This document shows, piece after piece, positions 55,805 through 64,000 of a DNA stretch of 64,000 nucleotides (positions are counted from its first letter, which is position 1; each line of letters begins with the position of its first letter). A program made the position numbers and the translations under genes. The stretch lies in NCBI GenBank assembly GCA_016648135.1, contig JADDOH010023656.1:1-64000 (forward strand). The letters are read 5' to 3'. The notes beneath the pieces are model-generated. The model was not told the origin of the DNA, ran no database searches, and worked only from the letters and a program-made list of their open reading frames with translations. This DNA is from Agrypnia vestita (Eukaryota; Arthropoda; Insecta; Trichoptera; Phryganeidae).

Positions 55805-56154
55805 AGATTTGCTTCCCGGTAATACAAACGGTGCGTATGAAATATCCGAAATTATAATGTTGCACCACGAAGTATCTGCCAAATCTTTATTTGTGAATGT
55901 TTTAGTTTTTCTAGGAGGTATATTAACAATACGCACGGTAAGTAAAAATGAATAGATCCTCATGGAATAGATACGTTTCACAAAGAACACGTTTATATGT
56001 TTTAAAGTTCTCTGAGAATATTGTATTACTACGATGTTGTACAGGCACAATTCGTATTATTAATGTCAGGGGTGGCAAAGCTTTTAGCCAAAAATATAAA
56101 GGGCAATGACCTACCTGCTTGTTTTTCAAGGGCTTTGGCTCTCATGACATTCCA

Positions 56155-56650
56155 AAAAAAGTAACCCATAAAAGCCAAGTTTTTATTATACTCCCTTTCT
56201 TTGTAAAATATAACAACAATTAAAGACGAATTAAAACATATAACATAACACTAAACTTACAGTAATTTAATATATTTCTAAAATGTCAGATGTTTTGAGC
56301 TTTGATAAGACACTTCATGCTTTGAAGATTAAATTCTAAAAACATTTGCCAGTCAATTTAGATTTTCGACATTCGTAGTGAAGTACCTATTATGTATACC
56401 GACGGAGTAATTCAAATTTAGAAAATATTCCGCGACGTTATCGGGCCGCCGTTGCTAATCAAACTTTTCTAATGATTCCAATTTGAAAAAACCAATAAAA
56501 TTTCTAAAAATCCGAAATTATACTATAATTATTAATTTTTTCAACGAAAATTTTTCTTGATCGTCGCCACGAGTCTACTCGCCAAGTTTCAGCTCGATTG
56601 GATCACGGGAAAAGGGTCAAAAATCGATCCAAAGTTTTTTTCAGCCATTA
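56155..56650 (-). repeat. Repeat family A, near full-length
   Basis: Reverse copy from GTAACCCATAAAAGCC through CGACGTTATCGGGCCGCC to AAAAATCGATCCAAAG. The outer left end (CTCCCTTT side) is missing. Confidence 0.8.
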
Positions 56651-56733
56651 CCTACCTTTTATTCAAACAATGAATTCAAATTTAAATTATCTCGGATTAT
56701 GAATAATTACTATTACTTAAGATAAATTATACA

Positions 56734-57046
56734 TGTCTCACAGAGACGAGGCTTTAGGGCTTACGACCTGACATGAGCCTGGCTTAAGTGATCACTTTAT
56801 ACTATATAACGTTCACCAATTCTACTTAAGATCAACCACACATCTATCAAATTTTTGAAAGTTGTATATATGTTATTTATGTACCTCATTAAAAATTTAA
56901 TTCAACTACGCTACCGCCTTCTTTGGTTAAAATTTGTCATAATTAGTAGTACGAGTATAAAAATGTCACATAAAGAAGAAATTTTAACATAAATAGCTAA
57001 TTTAGAGCTCTTTCCCATATAAATAGCTTCATCTCTGTGAGAGACC
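56734..57046. mobile_element. TIR element, about 310 bp
   Basis: GTCTCACAGAGACGAGGCT at the left and AGCTTCATCTCTGTGAGAGAC at the right form an inverted pair. The same end (TTTCGTCTCTGTGAGACATC) occurs at 29915-29935. AT-rich interior, no coding. Confidence 0.5.
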
Positions 57047-57295
57047 TTTAATTTTTCTTAATTCATAATTATCACTCTGGAAAAAATCCATAAATTGTGT
57101 TCTTAGATCAAACAAAAAATATGTTATATTAAAATTTTTTATTATAAAGTTTTTTTAATTAAAATTAAAAAATACACGAAGCTAATACGAACGTTGAAAA
57201 GATTATGTAAATTGATCATAATGTTTTGAAAACCTACATTTACAGATATTTTTTTAAGTTAGGTAGGTATGTACATATAATAAAGCCCGTAAATA

Positions 57296-57622
57296 TACTG
57301 GTAGATATAATAAAGAAAGGAGTGCTGAGATGGTTTGGTCATGCCGAACGTAAGAACGAGGAAAGGATGGTTAAGAAAATACATGAGGCGAGTGTTGAAG
57401 GCAGCAGGAACAGAGGGCATCCGCGAAAGACCTGCCATGATCAGATATTACTAGTACTTGAGGATGGCCCTGTTAAAAGCCGCAACAACCGTAGAACTTG
57501 TGTGAGAAATGTATGAATATAGCCGGAGCAAAAGTGATGTGCCAGGATAGAAGAGATTGGCGTTCAATCCTCTCTGCCTACCCTTGCAGGGAAACGGCGT
57601 GATGGTTAGTTAGTTAGTTCTG
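57296..57622 (+). mobile_element. LINE family E 3' end
   Basis: Encodes VDIIKKGVLRWFGHAERKNE, RKTCHDQILLVLEDGPVKSR, then WRSILSAYPC after frameshift, ending GTGATGG(TTAG)n. Confidence 0.8.
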
Positions 57623-57634
57623 TCACCGAGGATT

Positions 57635-57705
57635 ACTAATTTAGAATGTACTGAATTATAGATTTTATGTATCTATCTTCCAAAATCATGTTTCCTATAA
57701 AATTA
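57635..57705. repeat. Fragment of repeat family M
   Basis: GTCACCGAGGATTACTAATT and TAGAATGTACTGAATT match 58723-58760. Confidence 0.5.
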
Positions 57706-57989
57706 TGTGCTATATTTCCTTAAAAATCTTTATAATGAATCTATATAATGAATCGGATGATCAAATCAGGCCAGAAATTTTAAATTAATTTTATAAATTT
57801 AAAAAAGTTTTTTACGATTATTACAATTACAAGTGATTACATTTGTATTATTGTGAACCCAATTAACTTGTAATACATAATGACTTACGATGCTTATCAT
57901 TAGAGAAAAATTATAATAATTATGCATGCTGTTGTTATGCACAACTTGAAAGATTTACATTATTTATATCTAATAAATGTGAATTATAA

Positions 57990-58100
57990 CCTCTCCCAAA
58001 GCACGAGTGAAAACTCTTTTGGAGGGGTAACATATTGCCAAGGTAATAATGTAAAATAAGATAAATGTATAATTACCTCTATAAAATAAAATATAAATAA
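57990..58100 (+). mobile_element. LINE 3' terminus with hairpin (G-like)
   Basis: CCTCTCCCAAAGCACGAGTG...CTTTTGGAGGGG forms the same kind of stem as the 3' UTRs near 14175 and 51490, followed by (AAAT)-rich sequence. No RT remains. Confidence 0.5.
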
Positions 58101-58399
58101 ATAAACAAAATATATCATTTTGATGTTGTTTGTTGTTTTCATATTTTCATTAGTTAGTTAAGTAAAAATTTATTTTCATGCTCAATACCTTCAGCGTCGC
58201 GGGAGCCGCTGTTTCCCGACCCCTGTCTTAGGGGTAGCTAGAGACACGCTCTGTCTTGACTAAATCCCTTCTCTATTTTTCTACCTGTAGTAGCACCTGC
58301 CAGTCTGCCCTTAATTGTCCTTGCACTGTTTATTCAATTTGTCACAGGTCTCTTTAATAGATGACTTAACTAAGTGTCTATATAATAGACTATATAATT

Positions 58400-58680
58400 C
58401 TTCTTCTTCTTCTTCCTTAGCCTTTTTCCCTCCACTGATGGATGTAGGCCTCATCCATTTTCTTCCACTCGTGTCTGTTTCTCCCCCCTCGCATCCAGGC
58501 TCTTCCTGCTTGCTAGACAATGTCGTCAAACCACCTTTTCGGAGGTCTTCCGACGCTTCTACTTTTCGTCCAGGGCCTCCACTGTAGGATTCTGGGTGCC
58601 CATCTAGTATCCTCCTGTCGAGCCATATGTCTAACCCGCTGCCATTTTAGTTTCGCAATAATTGAGGGATATAAAATCAA
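58400..58680 (-). mobile_element. RTE-type LINE 3' end
   Basis: The minus strand encodes LKWQRVRHMARQEDTRWAPR, ILQWRPWTKSRSVGRPPKRW and FDDIV, then EEAYIHQW, ending in a (GAA)n tail. RVLxWRPRxGKRSVGRPPxRWxDD is the signature of the abundant lepidopteran RTE 3' end. Confidence 0.85.
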
Positions 58681-58722
58681 AGGCAGCAATATAAAAAAAA
58701 TACAAAAAATGTTTAGAATGCA

Positions 58723-59050
58723 GTCACCGAGAATTGCTAATTTAGAATGTACTGAATTCGAGATTTTATAGGAAATATACAAAGCTGTTTCCTCCAAAAT
58801 ATCTATCAAATAATTTGACAATGCAGTATAATGAAAATGTTTTCAAAATTGGAACAGTTTTTATATTAAGTACCTACTTATTGAAAACATTGTGTGTTTT
58901 CTTTATTATTTTATGCGAATAAGAACTCGACAATTTAGAGTTTAAATATTGAAAATTTTGAATGGAGAAATGTTTGGAACACTTGTGAAGTTTGAATTAT
59001 ATTTTTTGTTTTGAAAAAAAAAAATTATTCCTTTTGGTCGCTATTTTAGA
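58723..59050. repeat. Repeat family M
   Basis: Matches 1290-1600 over about 280 bp (CTCCAAAATATCTATCAAAT, GAATGGAGAAATGTTTGGA). Confidence 0.6.
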
Positions 59051-59067
59051 AGAATTTTCAAAGAATG

Positions 59068-59240
59068 AACTAGAGAGACAATGAACTAAAGAGATAATAA
59101 ACTAGAGAGACAAGAACTAAGAGACAATAAACTAGAGAGATAAGAACGAGAGAGACAATGGACTAAAGAAACAATGAACTAAAGAGACATGAACTAGAAA
59201 GACAAGAACTAGAGATACAAGAACTAGAAACAAGGAACTA
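59068..59240 (+). repeat. Minisatellite with unit AACTAGAGAGACAA(TG)
   Basis: About ten irregular units of 15-18 bp, all variants of (GA)ACTA(A/G)AGAGACAA. Purine-rich on the plus strand. Confidence 0.85.
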
Positions 59241-59369
59241 AAATCACTTTTTTACAACGATCGTCCTAGGATTCTGGCTTAACTGAAGAAAAACATTCGT
59301 CAAGCTTCATTTCCTGGAAAAAGTTGATCTAAGCTTTCGATTACTATTAACGCAATGTATTAAGAATAA

Positions 59370-59515
59370 AGGCCAACATTAAGATGGAGCGACAACGTCC
59401 TCAAAGACATAGAGCTTCTGAACTGGAGAGAGCTGGCACTAAACCGAGATGAGTGGAGGAAGACTCTTGAGGAGGCCAAGACCCACCAGGGGTTGTAGAG
59501 ACAAGAGTGATGATT
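59370..59515 (+). mobile_element. LINE family F 3' end, short fragment
   Basis: Encodes RWSDNVLKDIELLNWRELAL and NRDEWRKTLEEAKTHQGL, then TAG and a degenerate ATGATTG tail. Full relative at 63160-63775. Confidence 0.75.
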
Positions 59516-59699
59516 GTGAATAATGGATTTGCCTGATATCTTTAAAACTGCGTTAACATAAAATTTAAATGCTGCATTTGATGCTGTTCAAAAAATTAAA
59601 CATGTATCTGCATTACTTTTTTAAATTAAATTTCTAAATAAGCAAATTGCTATGCTCCGCCCTGAATTATGCACGTTATTTTAAAAATCTATAATTTTA

Positions 59700-59790
59700 T
59701 TCGATTTGTATGAAAGCGAATAAATTTTTCACAATCGAAATAAGTTACTGTAATAATAGTTCAACTTTGCTTATCTTCATAACTATAGAT
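59700..59790. repeat. Small fragment of family I
   Basis: GAATAAATTTTTCACAATCG, AATAAGTTACTGTAATAATAG and TTCATAACTATAGAT match the family core. Confidence 0.5.
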
Positions 59791-59809
59791 AAAGGTGGTT
59801 TAAACTTTT

Positions 59810-60075
59810 CCCGATTTTTCGTGTCGTACACCGCTCTACAAGGTAAACGTTCGCTATCATATCATAAACTCCTCCATTCTCCAGGAATTCCCGATGGAAA
59901 TAACCGTGGAAATGAGAGTAAGCCAAGTCCTACTCCCCGAGAGGGGATCATGCAGGCTGCAGCCCTCACACAGCCTGGGAGTTGCTCCATTTCAAAAATC
60001 CTTGGAATATTAATTCATTGATCGCTGTGCAGTGACGGTTTCAATAATTACGCGAATTTAATGGAACATTTTTAA
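59810..60075. other. GC-richer unique segment
   Basis: Includes CTCCCCGAGAGGGGATCATG (with the palindrome CCCCGAGAGGGG) and CATGCAGGCTGCAGCCCTC. The 103-codon frame across it has no domain. Possibly conserved non-coding DNA. Confidence 0.3.
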
Positions 60076-60131
60076 AGTTATGTAGTGAACATGTAGCGAA
60101 AACGCAATACCAGAACTAACGACGCTATATT

Positions 60132-60447
60132 AATAATATTTAAAGCATTAACTTTGTAGTTAGACATAACAGAATTTTAGTAAACTTAGTAAAAACCACT
60201 ACCAGATTTACGGTCTACCGGTTTCGAGGACCAACACTACACTACTACATTCACAACACTATACACCCCAACCATAGTATTGTAAAACTATCACCACTAT
60301 TGTTCACATGCATGTTAATCTTGTCAGAGAAATTGAACTACTGAACTAAACTAGTGTTGGTCCTGACGAAGAGACGGGTACGTCTCGAAACCGGAAGACC
60401 GTAAGTAAATCTGGTAGTGGTTTTTACTAAGTTTACTAACATTCTCT
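60132..60447. mobile_element. 316-bp unit with inverted hammerhead-like ends and 15-bp TSD
   Basis: The unit is flanked by identical TAACGACGCTATATT at 60117-60131 and 60448-60462. Its ends carry GTAAACTTAGTAAAAACCAC and the complement GTGGTTTTTACTAAGTTTAC. The right inner part (60363-60391) reads CTGACGA, A, hairpin GAGACG/CGTCTC, GAAAC, CGG; the left inner part (60213-60235, minus) keeps CGAAACCGGTAGACCGTAAA but has lost the CTGACGA hairpin. No coding. The sequence around the duplication matches 41640-41720 (minus) where no insert is present. A target duplication and no poly-A tail fit a Penelope-type or retrozyme-like non-autonomous retroelement. Confidence 0.7.
60363..60394 (+). ncRNA. 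Hammerhead-like core of the 316-bp unit
   Basis: CTGACGA, A, six-pair stem II, GAAAC, then CGGAAGACC. The expected GTH after stem III is not clear (GGA), so cleavage is doubtful in this copy; the minus copy reads GAAACCGGTAG, which does give GTA. Confidence 0.45.
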
Positions 60448-60564
60448 TAACGACGCTATATTGAGTTCTTTTCAGTCGTCTGATTCTGTTTACGTGCAAG
60501 TTGACGAATGTTTCGATTGCTTTTTAAGAAAGTTTTGTTTGTCATGCCAAAAACAATTTAAAGT

Positions 60565-61105
60565 AATACTGGAAAAATATTTATTGCAAAAATGACGTAA
60601 TCGTCAGATATCCGTTTTCAAAATAAAAAGCACATTCATTCATTCAACATTCAATGCGTATGTGATTTTTGCCATTTCTATTTATTTATTTATTTATTTA
60701 TTTTAGCCTCGTATGAAAAGTTGAAAGCTAATCTTAAATTAACATACAAGACATAAAATATAGTAAATTATGTCAATTATAAACTTTCCAATTAAAATTA
60801 ATTATTAATGATATTAGAAAAGTATGACAATATAATTAAATCTATAGTTTCAATATATGTTGAGAAGGGGTGGGAAGAGTGGAGTGGGATGTGGGGTTAG
60901 GATAAAGGAAATTAATATGGGAGCATATTAGAATATAAATGAAGTGAACTAGTTAGGGTGCGGTTGTGATTACAATTTTTGTTTTATGTCCGGAAAAGTC
61001 GTAATTTAAGTTAATGAATTTGTGGATCTGTAGGTGAATGAGTTTTATTTAGAGTTGGTCTTGCAAAGAGGGAGATGAGAAGTAGGTGACTGTCTGCTGT
61101 TACGA
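60565..61105. other. Intergenic sequence, nothing firm
   Basis: A (TTTA)n run at 60678-60702 may be the tail of a minus-strand retroelement. The remainder is unassigned. Confidence 0.3.
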
Positions 61106-61109
61106 TTTG

Positions 61110-61580
61110 AGATTCAATTCAATTCAATTTAATTCAATTTATTTAATAATATGTACATTACAAACTAAGTGTTCAAGGCATACATATTATTGTACATATC
61201 AAAGTAAAAATATTTAATAAATTAAAAATAACATAAAATCTGGTCAAAGGTGTAGGAGAATCCCGCTTCGGAAAACCCCCTCAGACACATGGAATATATC
61301 AATACCCAAAGCGATTTTGTTCAGCATAGCGTGGCTCTTTCAACAGGCATAACCATCTGCAGGTTGGTCCTGTATATTGGAATGTGAAACAATCTATGCT
61401 GACGATGTCTAATGTAATTATCAGGAACATACAAACCAATGCTCTGCATAATTTCCGGACTATCGATCATACCGCGCAACAATCGATAAAAATGTGTAAT
61501 CAAATACACATTCCTTCTAGTCTCTAAACTATTGTAGCCAAGCATACCCTGGAGAAACTCGGTTGGGTAAAGCCAAGGAC
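61110..61580 (-). mobile_element. LINE 3' end (jockey/CR1-like)
   Basis: The minus-strand frame encodes MLGYNSLETRRNVYLITHFY, RLLRGMIDSPEIMQSIGLYV and PDNYIRHRQHRLFHIPIYRT, related to the LETRR...LINGxID tail at 36803-37110. The 3' UTR ends at 61110-61140 in an (AATTG)n tail. Confidence 0.75.
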
Positions 61581-61817
61581 AATGGATATGAAAGATAGAC
61601 GTTAAAGGAGGTCAGGAGTATCAACTAAGTTGTGTGCGATGTTAAGACTGAGGTATGTGGGAGTGGATGTGGGTTGTGGATTCAGTAGAAGTGGATGGGG
61701 TATCTAGGTGGTGGGAGATCGGGAACATTGTTAGAAGGGGTGATGTGAAGGGTTGTTCTTGATTATTGATTATGTTATTTGTTGTGTTTAGTTTTTGAAT
61801 CTGAACCTTTTGAGAAC

Positions 61818-61850
61818 CTGAAGAAGGAAACGGACGTTTCCGAAACATGT
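61818..61850 (+). ncRNA. Hammerhead-like core, probably inactive
   Basis: CTGAAGA, A, hairpin GGAAAC/GTTTCC, GAAAC, loop AT, GTG. G at the cleavage position does not satisfy the NUH rule. Confidence 0.4.
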
Positions 61851-62024
61851 GGTGTAACAAGTCTCAAATATAAAATGGTGAAAAAAACAAAGTTCAGTGA
61901 TTTATTTCACAATTTGTTAATAATGGATTTCCACAAAGTTAACGCCGAAAAATTCAATCCGCTATTAAATTCCAGCATTTTCGTCAATTCTTCCCGCAGC
62001 CACGACACGTGACAATACTATTAA

Positions 62025-62494
62025 CCGTTATGTTACTACTCGAAATTTCTCACACTAGTGACTATCTAAGCAGGCGCGTGCAGTGGGAACATTGAAGCAT
62101 GACTTTTTTGTAAACGTATATTTTGTAAAAAAATAGAAATAAAATATTTAGGCAACAGATTTTTATGATATATCAATATATGAATACTATGATGACGATT
62201 GTGACAGAAATATATGTTGTATTTCGATTTTTTTCTCAAGTAATTGGTTACGTAAAAGTCATGCTGCGATGTTCCCACTGCAAGCCCCTGTACCTAAGGG
62301 TACCCGGGTACCCACCCTAGATAGACAGTAGTCAAATAGCTTATTTAAAGGTCACCTCTCATAGCAATGCCCGTCTTCCCTTTATTTCCCTCCCTTTCAA
62401 TAGTGAAATAATCGAGATCCAAAAGGATGATGACGTTTAGGAATAAAATTAAACTAAAAATGGGTACCCAGGTACCCGGGTAGTAACATGAGGG
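62025..62494. mobile_element. piggyBac-type MITE (TTAA TSD), interrupted
   Basis: TTAA (62021-62024) then CCGTTATGTTACTAC; GTAGTAACATGAGGG then TTAA (62495-62498). CCC/GGG-type ends with TTAA duplication are typical of piggyBac. Subterminal GGTACCCGGGTACCC (62299) and GGTACCCAGGTACCCGGG (62463) are inverted. A family N hAT MITE is inserted at 62071. Confidence 0.75.
62071..62290. mobile_element. hAT-type MITE family N, 220 bp
   Basis: Ends CAGGCGCGTGCAGTGGGAAC and GTTCCCACTGCAAGCCCCTG, with AAGCATGACTTTT and AAAAGTCATGCT inwards. The 8-bp flanks TATCTAAG (62063-62070) and TACCTAAG (62291-62298) differ at one base. No coding. Confidence 0.85.
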
Positions 62495-62509
62495 TTAATT
62501 ATTCTACAC

Positions 62510-63120
62510 AGATTAATCTAAGCGATGGAAAAATATTCGAAAGATTCTTCCGACGCGCCCAGCTCCTGCGGGCTACTTTGCTTAACCACCCCTGGATTTG
62601 ATAAAGCCGCGAGGTTTTCAGTTATCTCGTTCCCAAGAACATGACTTTAATTAGTTTCCCCGGAGAAAAGATTGTCTCGCCCCTCTCTGCGCACACACTC
62701 TCCCAGCTTCCAGGGCATCTGCTAATTTCCCGTGTCATTTCCCACAACGCTGTCCGCAGAAATGAAAACTGTTGCCGGCCCGAAGCGCACGGCGATACAA
62801 TGCCGTGTTTTCGCAAACTTTTCAGGGAAATAAACGTACTTTCGAATAATTGAGTCGCTCTGTCCTTTACAAAAACTAATTTCGCAAGGTTAAGCAAAGA
62901 AATTTGATGTAATTTTCACGAGCTTTCTGTGGCGCGCAGGGGGCCGCCGGGAGGCTAGGGTGGGTGGGCGGGGGAGAAAAACTAATTTCCCCGCGCAGAC
63001 GGAGATGGGATGTTCGAGATCCACTTCTTTATAATTACATTTCTCAAATAAGGGATGCAAATTTCTGCGTCGCATTCCCGGTTGAGGATTAACGTCTGAC
63101 CCGACGAGAATAATCATTTT
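62510..63120. other. GC-richer unique segment, candidate conserved non-coding DNA
   Basis: About 600 bp of balanced composition with no copies in the window (GACGCGCCCAGCTCCTGCGG, CCCCGGAGAAAAGATTGTC, GAAGCGCACGGCGATACAA). Frames on both strands (70-91 codons) show no domain. It may be a regulatory element of a neighbouring developmental gene. Confidence 0.35.
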
Positions 63121-63159
63121 TATATATATTTATTTATTTAATTAATTGAAAATATATAT

Positions 63160-63775
63160 ATTATTTTATTCCAAGATTTACATACCTAGGATCCCTGATA
63201 ACAAGCAACAACAATACTACAGAGGAGATCCAGAAGCGCATAGTGAACTCAAATCGCTGCTTTTTCCGCCCTCAAAAGCAGATAAAATCCAGACTGCTGT
63301 CCAGAAACACCAAGATATTAGTGTACAAAACGCTTATTAGGCCAGCGCTCACGTACGCAGCTGAGACGTGGGTACTAACTAAGAGGAATGAGCGTGCAAT
63401 GGACGTTTTTGAAAGGAAAACTTTGAGACGTAACTTCGGACCGGTTCTAGAATATGGACTTTGGCCCAGATGTTACAACAATGAGCTCTATACTCTATTT
63501 AAGGAGCCAAACGTCACAAAATTTATAAAACTGGGAAGATTTCGGTAGCTGAGTCATGTGGAGAGAATGTCCGAGCATCAAGCACTAAAGTTCCTGCTGA
63601 ACTCAAGGCCAATAGGGCGAAGGAGCTTAGGAAGGCCAAAATTAAGATGGAGTGAAAACGTCCTCAAAGATATCTCTGCCTTAGAGCTTTCGACCGAGAT
63701 GAGTGGAGGAAAATTATTAAGGAGGCCAAGACCCACCATGGGTTGTAGTGCCGAGAATTATGATGATGATGATGA
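63160..63775 (+). mobile_element. LINE family F 3' end with (GAT)n tail
   Basis: Frames encode EIQKRIVNSNRCFF, LLSRNTKILVYKTLIRPALT, YAAETWVLTKRNERAMDVFE, RKTLRRNFGPV, then RMSEHQALKFLLNSRPIGRR and SLGRPKLRWSENVLKDISAL, ending AAGACCCACCATGGGTTGTAG and a GATGATGATGATGAT run. This is the post-RT C-terminus and 3' end of an RTE-like LINE. Two frameshifts and a TAG at about 63547 make it dead. Confidence 0.85.
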
Positions 63776-64000
63776 TAATATTTTATTACAATGCTATAAA
63801 ATGTTTACAATTCTTTTTTTTTGTATGCATATAATAATCATAATAACCTTTATTCAGACATTAACATTCTGATTTTCTTGTGACAAGTTAGGCATGTATG
63901 TCTTTTGGCAAAGGCCTCCTCCAATTTCCTTCATTCTTTCCTATCTTTTGTTATTCTGGTCTACGCGCCACCTGCTGAAGCCTTGATCACATCACAGACA
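63776..64000. other. AT-rich end of window
   Basis: Nothing firm. AAAGGCCTCCTCCAATTTCC near 63910 resembles another RTE 3' end in reverse, but too little is present to call. Confidence 0.25.

Noticed and set aside
1..64000. CRISPR array, operons, bacterial ribosome-binding sites
   Set aside because: The sequence is plainly from an animal nucleus (introns, LINEs, SINEs, MITEs).

Overview
The window looks like euchromatin from an insect nuclear genome, most likely a lepidopteran. It is AT-rich, has one spliced gene with large introns, and is dominated by fragments of non-LTR retrotransposons, small terminal-inverted-repeat (TIR) elements, tRNA-derived SINEs and Penelope-type debris. Two LINE 3' ends carry the phrase encoding GRPPKRWFDD and the GAGGCCTA...CAGTGnA end seen in moth and butterfly RTE elements, and short (CCTAA)n runs occur. 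There is no operon, CRISPR array or bacterial gene structure.

Positions 1-15841 hold the 3' part of one plus-strand gene. Three exons (7931-8049, 11920-12014, 15651-15841) join in frame, with phase 2 and phase 1 introns, into a 132-residue C-terminus ending at the TGA at 15839-15841. It has an acidic Ser/Glu segment, a Gly/Pro-rich hydrophobic segment, an alanine run and a Gln/His-rich tail. I cannot name the gene; a nuclear regulator would fit. Upstream exons must lie left of the window. The introns hold transposons, two of them very close to splice sites: a TA-flanked element that begins 7 bp inside the intron of the distal donor at 8065, and a 665-bp fold-back that ends 69 bp before the second exon. 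The 3' flank (15842 to about 25.7 kb) is AT-rich and may contain a long 3' UTR with tandem AATAAA signals near 25.63 kb.

From 25.7 kb to the end no confident host gene is visible. The region is a patchwork of repeat families with several copies each: family A (the ACTCCCTTT/AAAGGGAGTA repeat), family B (a TA-flanked Tc1/mariner-type element with a relic coding frame), family C (a 143-bp TA MITE), several LINE 3' ends (RTE-like, jockey/CR1-like, L2/CR1-like), hAT elements with exact 8-bp target duplications, TTAA-flanked elements, long fold-backs, and GC-rich unique islands that may be conserved non-coding DNA. At least three nested insertion stacks can be resolved.

The most interesting signal is a scattered set of about a dozen hammerhead-ribozyme-like cores (CTGANGA - short hairpin - GAAAC - 2-nt loop - GTH), several in inverted pairs 0.3-0.5 kb apart. 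One 316-bp unit (60132-60447) carries two inverted copies, is flanked by a 15-bp target duplication, and has a paralogous empty site elsewhere in the window. A decayed Penelope GIY-YIG endonuclease C-terminus (55340-55648) sits between two more such cores. This suggests Penelope-like elements and small non-autonomous ribozyme-bearing derivatives.
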